From Clostridiales bacterium (lineage in GTDB: Bacteria; Bacillota; Clostridia; Christensenellales; DTU072): a DNA stretch of 63,721 nucleotides. Below are positions 58,501 to 63,721 of the stretch, piece by piece. The translations under genes and the position numbers were made by a program. Location: the NCBI GenBank assembly GCA_012800525.1, contig JAAZJD010000054.1:1-63721 (forward strand), read 5' to 3'. Every line of letters starts with the position of its first letter. The stretch's first letter is position 1. The notes under the pieces were generated by a model. That model saw only the letters and a program-made list of their open reading frames with translations, was not told the DNA's origin and did no database searches.

Positions 58501-61500
58501 TCTTTAGTATCTTTTAATCCGATTAAATAATCGATATCTGTAGATTCTGCAAAATATGGATTAATATCTATACTTGGGATTATAAACTTTTCAATCTCGG
58601 TCTTTCTCAAGGTTATTCTTACATTTTTGACTACATAATTGCCAAGATTTTGATCAACAAGTAATGCATTTGTATAATAGAATCTTCCAACATATGAAGG
58701 TTTAATAAATCTAATATCTTTGTAGTATCTAACATCGTTATATGTAATGTAATCTTCACTTGCCGTTACAAAATCCCATGAAGTTGTATTTGATCCCTCT
58801 CTAAAGGTTCTATCACTAATTGCAAAGTAAACTTCTGTTGGAGCAGTGATATTTTCAACCCCATCACTATACATAACAGTTTGAATATTTGATAAGCAAG
58901 CTGCACTTTCTGTTGTAGGTGTAGGTTCGCCGCCCAAAGTATATTCACTATATGGATAAACTGTTACATTTTGCAAGTTAACAGGCAATCTTCTATGTAT
59001 TGTATATTCAACTGGAATATATTGAGCATATGGGTCTTCTCCAACCTTTGCTTTTATCGTATACTTCCAAGAAGTTTCTCCTTCTTCAGTCTTGTAATTA
59101 AATGAACGTTTTCTAGCATCATCATATTCCCATACAAAGTCAATGCCTTCTTGTGCTGTAACAGTGGTATGAGCAACACCATTTGCCCCAAATCCAATTA
59201 CTATTTCATTTGGCAAGTTAAAGTCTTGTCCTTGGAATGGATAAATGTGCCTATTTATATAAGGTATCGTATCTAGTAAGTTGTGTGTTACAATCTCTCT
59301 TCCTAAAACTCTAATGACAAGTTTAATCGCTTGTACATTTCTTCTTTGATCTAACACATTTAGATATACAACATAGTCTGGATGAGTTGTAGCTCTTGGA
59401 TTATAGTTGTTTAGTCCACTAACATCAACTGAAGCAACTCTCCATCCTATTGTTTCATACCTATTTGCGCCAGTGCCAGTTGCTATAGTGATATTTTTAA
59501 TAGACCTCATTTGTGCTACGATGTTGATGTTGTCTAGTGGATTATATTCAATATAGTAAGTAGTTCCACCTTCACCATCATCTTCAGTTTTAAGTACAGA
59601 GTCTAATTCTCTATTTGTAAATCTAAATGTAGAAGATACAACATTAGTTACTGGAACGCCTTCTTCTGCCTCAATATTTTCTTCTAAAACAATATGTCTT
59701 GAAGATTCACCAAGTGCTGTTACATAGTTTACAAAATCAGCTCTTGTTACATTTTCATATTCAATAACTAGTGCTCCACCGTGCCAATCGTAATATCTAT
59801 ACATTCCAATACAATTTGCTGTTTCACTATTGATTTGATAGAATCTTCCAAATGGAGTAACTTCTAATTCACTATATCTATTTGCTAGCTTAATAGCAGC
59901 ATTCTTAATCGAGAAGACACCTTCATCAATTTTAAAAGCTGGATGATTTGCCATATCATAATCATAGTTTGACATTACAGCATACATCTTGCCATGGCCT
60001 GTCTTATAAATAGATGTTCTTTCCAATCTTGAAATACTTACTATTTCTTCTGCCACTCTTGATTTAATCTTGATTGGCACATTAATTGTAACCTTTCTAG
60101 CTTCTATACCCATAGCTGGAATTGATGCACCATCATTTGGTCTAGAAGGATCAAACCAATATGTTAATTTCGCATTAACAGTCTCTCCTTCCCAAGAAAT
60201 ATCTAGATTACTTAAATCCCAATCAAGATGATTGAAAAGATATTCTCTTATTACATAATCTTTTCCAGCAATTTGCATAGGAGTTCCATTTGGTTGTAGA
60301 TATACTTTCTTAGTTGCATATCTCAACATTTGTGGAAGTGCAGCCTTATATGCATCTAAGTCAAAATCTAATGGATCAATTTCTGGAAGATCAAATACTT
60401 TTGTCCTTTCTTCTGCTGGTGTAGTTGTGTCTTCAACCCATGCTTTTGTTTGCTCATTGTATGAATACATAAATGTTGAATTTGGATCAACCATAATTCC
60501 ATTTTCTATCTCTACAGGAATCTTATCAATTATGTATGAATTTTGAGCTTTTCCATAAATCTTATTTCCTACATAACCTACTAATACTCCTTCTTGAACA
60601 CCTTCTTCTCTTGGAGTAAAGTTAATCCTGCTGAAATCCCAGAACATATATACACCCTTGCTATCTCTAGAATCTCCTCCGTCTGCAAAAATTACGTCTG
60701 CTCTTGAAGGTAAAACATTATGGAAATCTTTTTCTATAAATCCACCAGTTGAAGGATCAACATTATGTCTAACTCCGCCCTCTTCATTTGCCCAAGTTCC
60801 GCCAATAGCCGTAAAGTCTAATATATTGTATGGATCATGGAAAATAATTTTCTCTGGTGGTGAAAGTGGTATCGTCAATAAATCCTTTCCATCAACTTCC
60901 TCGCCATCTTTAATCTCTTTATTAAGCTCAGCTCTATTCATTGCTCCAGTCTGAGCAACATTTCTTATAGCAAAACCATTGTTATCAATATCAATTTCTA
61001 GATAATAGTCATCTTTTGCATTCATTATTGATAATGCTTTAATTTCATCGTTTGATAAAACTCTATACTCATAGTGGCTCAAGGTTTCAGGATCTGTACT
61101 TACATTTCCTTCAGCATCTACAGGCCAAAATGCAGTTGTTCCTAATTCATAGTCCTCTTCATCTGCACAGCCATATACATCTCTTACATAAGTTTTTCCT
61201 ATGACTCTTTCAATTACATTGCCATTAATATCCATAGAATATCTTGTATCTGTAATGATTAAATAAGAGTTTACTGTAGTCTTTTTTATCCACCTTTGAA
61301 TCATATCTTCAATAGCTTGGAACTTTTCATTGATTGGGTTACCATCAATACCATAAATTACAGTATCTGCTCTCAATTCAGTTGCTACAGGATTAAACTT
61401 ATCAGTTGGATCAATTTCTAGAACAATGCCATTTGCTGATGGTGCATCTCCGCCTTCATAAGTTTTCTTCTTCAAGGAGTTTGTATAGCTTGCACCATTT

Positions 61501-63721
61501 ATGAATGCAACAATTCTATCAACTAAAGTTCCGTCATTATGATTTAAGAATAGTTTTGCATACACTGACTTATCAACAAAGTCTAATTTTCTTTCATAGC
61601 CTTGTTTTAAATTGCCATCATCGTCTAAAATGCTTTCCAAATCAGCAGTCGTAGAATATTCATAATTTTCGCCATATTCGGTATTTTCATGGTTTTTATA
61701 ATTATATCCAACTAGATTTGAGCCAACTGGTATAATACCTTCGTTTGAAACTAAATTTTTAACATTAGTTCTAATTTGTCCATCATCAATATGTTCTTTT
61801 TCTCTTCTATTTCCAGAATGTCCTGAGCCAGGCTCACCGACGCCTTCTGCCATTGTTGACACCATATCTTCTTTTTGAAGTGGTGAACCTTCTAAATCTC
61901 TTTCTTTCATCATTGAGTATGGTGGATTTAGTGGTAGTATATGAGAGATTAATCTAGTTATTTGATCTAAAATATCTTTTAAATACCTATATGCAATCAA
62001 TTGGACTACGCCCATTAAACTATTAACTGTATCTCCAAATGATAAAGCACCTAAAACACCATTTAACAAGGTAGATACAACAGCACCTGAAATTTGTGGA
62101 CCTGCTCTATATAAGTCTGATGTATAATCTGCTCTATTTGCAAAAGTATAGTCATATATTTGCATATCTCTAGAATCGTCAAACTGTCCATCAAAACTCA
62201 TATCTCCAATCTTTGTATCTTTTGTGCCTTCTGGAATTAAAATTAAATCTTTCGTTCCAATTCTTCTATCTGGAAGCATTGCTCCATAACCAAGTAGAGG
62301 ATATATCATTTCATATATTAAATTGAAAATTGTATCAAATAGACCTGAGCTTAACCATAATTCAATATATGAAACTCTGTCCGAATAATCTTTTGCACCT
62401 TTTTCAAAGCCTGATAAGTAGTTACTCCATGGAACAAATACTGGTTTTCCTAATTCATCTAACGTTGCTTTTGTTGTATCAACATCTGGAATAGCTCCAA
62501 CAGCGGCATTACCACCTTGTTGAATTATCCATTGAACGATTGAACCACCAACACCACCGATTAAATTCCCTATCGCAGTTGCAGCAGCATCAATAGCTTG
62601 TCCGCCTGCCCAACCAATTAGCGAATTAACAACACTATCGCCCATAGTCCTTGCCCATTCAGTTGTAGTCATAGGTATTCCATCTGGAGTATAACCTGGG
62701 TCTGTTGGGTCTGAACGTAAATATGCTTCATATTCTTCTAAGGTCTCACCCTCATTAATTGGTCTTCCACCCTTTGCATCTAAAGTATCTGCACCCAATC
62801 TTAATTTAATTCCTTGAAGCATTCCTTGATTTGCTATTGGATTTTCTTGTGACCAGTGAGCTGCTCTTGGGACTAAAATCAATTCACCTAAATTGTGATT
62901 TGAGCTTTCCATTGAGCCTGAAGATAAAACAAATGGAGCAAAGTTATAGTTTTCATAAACTTTAGACCTTACCTTAACAATCATTTCAACACCATATGGT
63001 AAGTCTTGTAAGAGAAGTTCTCCAGTTTCAGATATATTAGAACCTACTCCCAAAATTGTATGCGAATATTGATTATTTTGATCAAATCCTAGAGTCTTTT
63101 CTTCAGCAAGAACTGCAGTATATTCTGGATCACCCATTCTATCTTTGATTGTTACAGCTGTAGTAAAGTTTCTAATTGTATTGTCAAGCTTATTCTTTCC
63201 TATATTATAGAAGTTAAATGCCTCATCACTTTGTCCTTGTAGCCTTTCTTCCTTTACAAGTTGATTAATTCTCAAAGTGCCATCTGCAGATTTTTGTTCG
63301 CCATATAATGAATCTGTTTCTCTAATATTCTTGCCTTCTCTTGTAATCCAAATTTCTATATCTTGTGCATCAACAGGCTTTAAGTCTGCTCTCTTGAAAC
63401 CAAGAATTATCATATTTTGGCTTGGTAAAGCTCTCACTTCAAAAGTAGCTTTATAATGGTGAGAATGTGCAACATATGCAAGACCAGTAAGCTTTTCTTC
63501 CACTCTCCAGTCATTTATAGCATTGTTTGCATCAGGCTTAAAGAATGGAATTACTCCCACAGGAACTCCATCTTGATATTCTTGAACAATTAAGTTAAAC
63601 ATTGCTTGCTTCAATGCTTCATATGAATCTAATTGATAGACTACAACTGATGAGTTTTTGTATAGGGTTGAATTGTGTATTTGATTAGATCCTATTAAAG
63701 ACTCCATATGTGCTTTTGAAA
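52521..63721 (-). CDS. Giant repetitive Ig-like surface protein, 5' part outside the window
   Basis: At least 3732 residues. The frame stays open to the window edge, with no ribosome site before the first ATG (63707), so the true start lies beyond 63721. The first 600 visible residues are a unique region with an alanine/glycine hydrophobic stretch (AATAIGNLIGGVGGSIV). The rest is a long series of beta-rich, Ig-like units. Each begins near a DPY motif and ends in an IPV-x-V-x-NR pattern, for example SISIPIEVINRRT and TIIIPVVVVNREI. Cysteine is nearly absent. The C-terminus (YTVLRVNP) has no LPXTG, dockerin or membrane anchor, so attachment may be N-terminal or non-covalent. Adhesion is the likely role. 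Confidence 0.75.
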   Translation of the reverse strand, partial: SKAHMESLIGSNQIHNSTLYKNSSVVVYQLDSYEALKQAMFNLIVQEYQDGVPVGVIPFFKPDANNAINDWRVEEKLTGLAYVAHSHHYKATFEVRALPSQNMIILGFKRADLKPVDAQDIEIWITREGKNIRETDSLYGEQKSADGTLRINQLVKEERLQGQSDEAFNFYNIGKNKLDNTIRNFTTAVTIKDRMGDPEYTAVLAEEKTLGFDQNNQYSHTILGVGSNISETGELLLQDLPYGVEMIVKVRSKVYENYNFAPFVLSSGSMESSNHNLGELILVPRAAHWSQENPIANQGMLQGIKLRLGADTLDAKGGRPINEGETLEEYEAYLRSDPTDPGYTPDGIPMTTTEWARTMGDSVVNSLIGWAGGQAIDAAATAIGNLIGGVGGSIVQWIIQQGGNAAVGAIPDVDTTKATLDELGKPVFVPWSNYLSGFEKGAKDYSDRVSYIELWLSSGLFDTIFNLIYEMIYPLLGYGAMLPDRRIGTKDLILIPEGTKDTKIGDMSFDGQFDDSRDMQIYDYTFANRADYTSDLYRAGPQISGAVVSTLLNGVLGALSFGDTVNSLMGVVQLIAYRYLKDILDQITRLISHILPLNPPYSMMKERDLEGSPLQKEDMVSTMAEGVGEPGSGHSGNRREKEHIDDGQIRTNVKNLVSNEGIIPVGSNLVGYNYKNHENTEYGENYEYSTTADLESILDDDGNLKQGYERKLDFVDKSVYAKLFLNHNDGTLVDRIVAFINGASYTNSLKKKTYEGGDAPSANGIVLEIDPTDKFNPVATELRADTVIYGIDGNPINEKFQAIEDMIQRWIKKTTVNSYLIITDTRYSMDINGNVIERVIGKTYVRDVYGCADEEDYELGTTAFWPVDAEGNVSTDPETLSHYEYRVLSNDEIKALSIMNAKDDYYLEIDIDNNGFAIRNVAQTGAMNRAELNKEIKDGEEVDGKDLLTIPLSPPEKIIFHDPYNILDFTAIGGTWANEEGGVRHNVDPSTGGFIEKDFHNVLPSRADVIFADGGDSRDSKGVYMFWDFSRINFTPREEGVQEGVLVGYVGNKIYGKAQNSYIIDKIPVEIENGIMVDPNSTFMYSYNEQTKAWVEDTTTPAEERTKVFDLPEIDPLDFDLDAYKAALPQMLRYATKKVYLQPNGTPMQIAGKDYVIREYLFNHLDWDLSNLDISWEGETVNAKLTYWFDPSRPNDGASIPAMGIEARKVTINVPIKIKSRVAEEIVSISRLERTSIYKTGHGKMYAVMSNYDYDMANHPAFKIDEGVFSIKNAAIKLANRYSELEVTPFGRFYQINSETANCIGMYRYYDWHGGALVIEYENVTRADFVNYVTALGESSRHIVLEENIEAEEGVPVTNVVSSTFRFTNRELDSVLKTEDDGEGGTTYYIEYNPLDNINIVAQMRSIKNITIATGTGANRYETIGWRVASVDVSGLNNYNPRATTHPDYVVYLNVLDQRRNVQAIKLVIRVLGREIVTHNLLDTIPYINRHIYPFQGQDFNLPNEIVIGFGANGVAHTTVTAQEGIDFVWEYDDARKRSFNYKTEEGETSWKYTIKAKVGEDPYAQYIPVEYTIHRRLPVNLQNVTVYPYSEYTLGGEPTPTTESAACLSNIQTVMYSDGVENITAPTEVYFAISDRTFREGSNTTSWDFVTASEDYITYNDVRYYKDIRFIKPSYVGRFYYTNALLVDQNLGNYVVKNVRITLRKTEIEKFIIPSIDINPYFAESTDIDYLIGLKDTKDPAMKGNIDDMLEQAGIKAKVKGLNVTIARDMFEVISWNFIEEGGIYLDGRTVGIKVRIGNVGYAENPIWSQEIQYQLTNDGFLSNHEYSNIAPVTSDVNGFTIEVNNDADPKVTIKIKDPVNFELPKLINVKLQDEFETEEAVPVVFDLGVDKESFYSQVEGIIGNATLGVSDNNRRVIPVRYINLKSREITSVQYFKDEDYSDEFTIADVADNTKSNTFYAFDGIKLPHYARVESLVPNASDPDNPLTEYNDLPVEWLEINAFKHFEDVERTVVGRVGGGLFGYHPVEIKIFQIGQTIVSFGGITNEVSLNPYGNIIEQINNALGAIDGKVSVAVKSNDSETEITKELDIDYPDIPYTYLYEYVYNKMVGFGITEDFGGILRVIHEDDTTTNTLSIRQERPMEFTVQERIAVAIRTWYGEQTLKGSLYDKIEFADLGKATLIAISYGNASYNVSDPIIKQNTNILDVVNGLEQLTLNEWPSEITEIDSALQYLKLSGQVLVSYLDSVNQVIYVGYRGHGKTTPAYISELANAGYTLEEYEYDANPIGLSAYDAVKAVAIEIVEFNPGVQVLFKQGAIDENVSVEVSQVGLVYDKTGGTYRLRATIGKGIQGLEQNFLINVEVLPSELFSLSISETEPLTEDSVVRLNSLGQIEKLVVDPYVGFVGLPSKVLANLGSAGSEEEGKTINARREVFVSWDISRALSQLTIYGGMYNESNGSSAIATIYVEENGRVTGRQSISIPIEVINRRTQDRFVRYRDGSVLPYSNHINIDPYVKGYSEDFADDAFAFPIEIIYRVNRYGNEDVSGNILGNNSLKEIVFELSQDSYQIFDANTGRPTILQDLYKGRSIRAVVNFGRKGDTIAKDAMYLLTITGTIYDMTYVAGIEDAVFIDPYAVKYGDAISEPGYEDYKYRTYTPTSFTEHNSTYRVEIPMFEDIESNKVNVITEDNVVIMTASGFRTTTSVEYDRTHAYHILSPSGRVSKEIDYKGGTGRITAKMGNEAGGYQTIIIPVVVVNREISKLFAVSDSPFAKEDGEKGLHFVFDPFRVYNPDEIYPKESINVKFAQDGDLVGKYGLNPYNAPVDASQMKVDWNIAGVKVSVKGAELNNNAIAIVKLNRIAANANQAANDNRFAQSVKYNVRVLDRTVTGFTNLYEPVYLQDNHPTDLDYVVDENGDKIYTEQVRDELGRLITIDNELVLDETTGRQISGRFPYPMLDKYGEEIPIKPTIKPYKYNYSYDVAADVVRDLFGGDDPSTSRYFTLRFGNIPENVPGGSEEGAYDITFTMGGYANLFTTENNYITVSEAEESMRIRFTLDSTRGISHKGKDARFYIKIPGFGLGEGGQQYAKFDAHCEEAYILGFEVIENETAKDFKDWGMPYAHSNNIQALEYQLGATTNESYYVRNPYEYIKLGGIPLPTEYRVYVGTKDALEELNTTILEARNFGNTEEYLSKRAALFANPRKATDFVDVTDSIWSGSFGNRLLVHYNKEVMRTTFRLDLDGQTHSVEVHNSPNLWTIPNPTLFREATRTFSMEEVILLPSSVRGDLAHMAEVMPGERLTPSSTIDIRSNDGLRVSFDGGIVEFTGFRGGGTYRNRVNKWSFDEVNWFDTQETQKAYLQLGGRGGQVIEYEFNVRPEKVLLMNTVDNMISLEVGKTTTLQKTFKQVFAGSTYSQSRTIPLEYTFNLGDTNTRIFSVIEDSFDDDEDAKTVGLSVIGDIYSLDAEIQISAQKATPSQFRQPSISQDDPTPVVEQGYAGIIYWDATTVRAYPSPEDPVGGEIYLTAYEDPSSYTNGEGTPNNSLFIQGVGLYHPATSFGHGMIAPQLPPEEQWRYVGLDDQGVMTVGDRTQTFPAAKYKSTVVQQGLSEQIRWSPDNQYPRIEIASGTPFSLQYLPMMSMRDHIDPYTTSGGFLGIQTIEVPGHDYDYMYPVDWRSATVYRTTTWSPTNFGTQLVNNWRDIVTYTEGRAMYYTFEYSLRLGHRQMKLYTVLRVNP

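Overview
The window looks like a chromosomal segment of an AT-rich, low-GC Gram-positive anaerobe (Bacillota, probably an uncultured gut-type Clostridia relative). Evidence: AddA/AddB instead of RecBCD, an AmaP-like alkaline-shock membrane protein, a Gram-positive-style signal peptidase I, strong AGGAGG-type ribosome sites, TTGACA/TATAAT promoters, and glycosidases for host-type glycans (GH95, GH20). Genus cannot be decided from the sequence. I saw no rRNA, tRNA, CRISPR array or transposase gene.

Layout. 0.2-4.6 kb, plus strand: nitroreductase, AmaP-like protein with an acidic repeat tail, and a DnaE-like protein that has lost catalytic residues. 4.7-16 kb, minus strand: a membrane protein with three copies of a 65-residue unit, addA and addB, and a DUF2779-type double nuclease. 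16-25 kb: GH95, signal peptidase, an alpha/beta-hydrolase-fold protein without its serine, a Ca2+ P-type ATPase, GH20. 25.5-36 kb: a lipoprotein with a cohesin-like domain, coupled to a 2323-residue M6 metalloprotease ending in a dockerin-like segment; then a Ser/Thr kinase. 36.3-42.8 kb: the F1Fo ATP synthase operon atpBEFHAGDC, with an unusual c subunit and a delta subunit cut down to its C-terminal domain. 42.9-47 kb: SulP transporter, two tandem-repeat arrays, a small unknown gene, an AAA/DUF4143 ATPase. 47.5-52.4 kb: PLP aminotransferase, two class II aldolase-like proteins (one degenerate at its zinc site), and an ion-transporter-superfamily permease. 52.5 kb to the end: part of a giant repetitive surface protein (over 3700 residues) running off the window.

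Most unusual non-genic signals: (1) an approximately 132-bp element with terminal inverted repeats in two copies (7250-7380 and 50881-51013), each 20-25 bp past a stop codon and folding as a bidirectional terminator; (2) three loci where the 3' end of a gene plus its downstream flank is repeated as decayed tandem copies (lipoprotein, atpB, aldolase); (3) a 24-unit 12-bp array beside a 40-bp array; (4) a 74-bp repeat carrying a palindrome directly upstream of the DUF4143 ATPase gene. The strongest gene-level candidate for new biology is the DnaE-like pseudo-polymerase at 2045-4606, which has its own promoter and a terminator-like leader hairpin.
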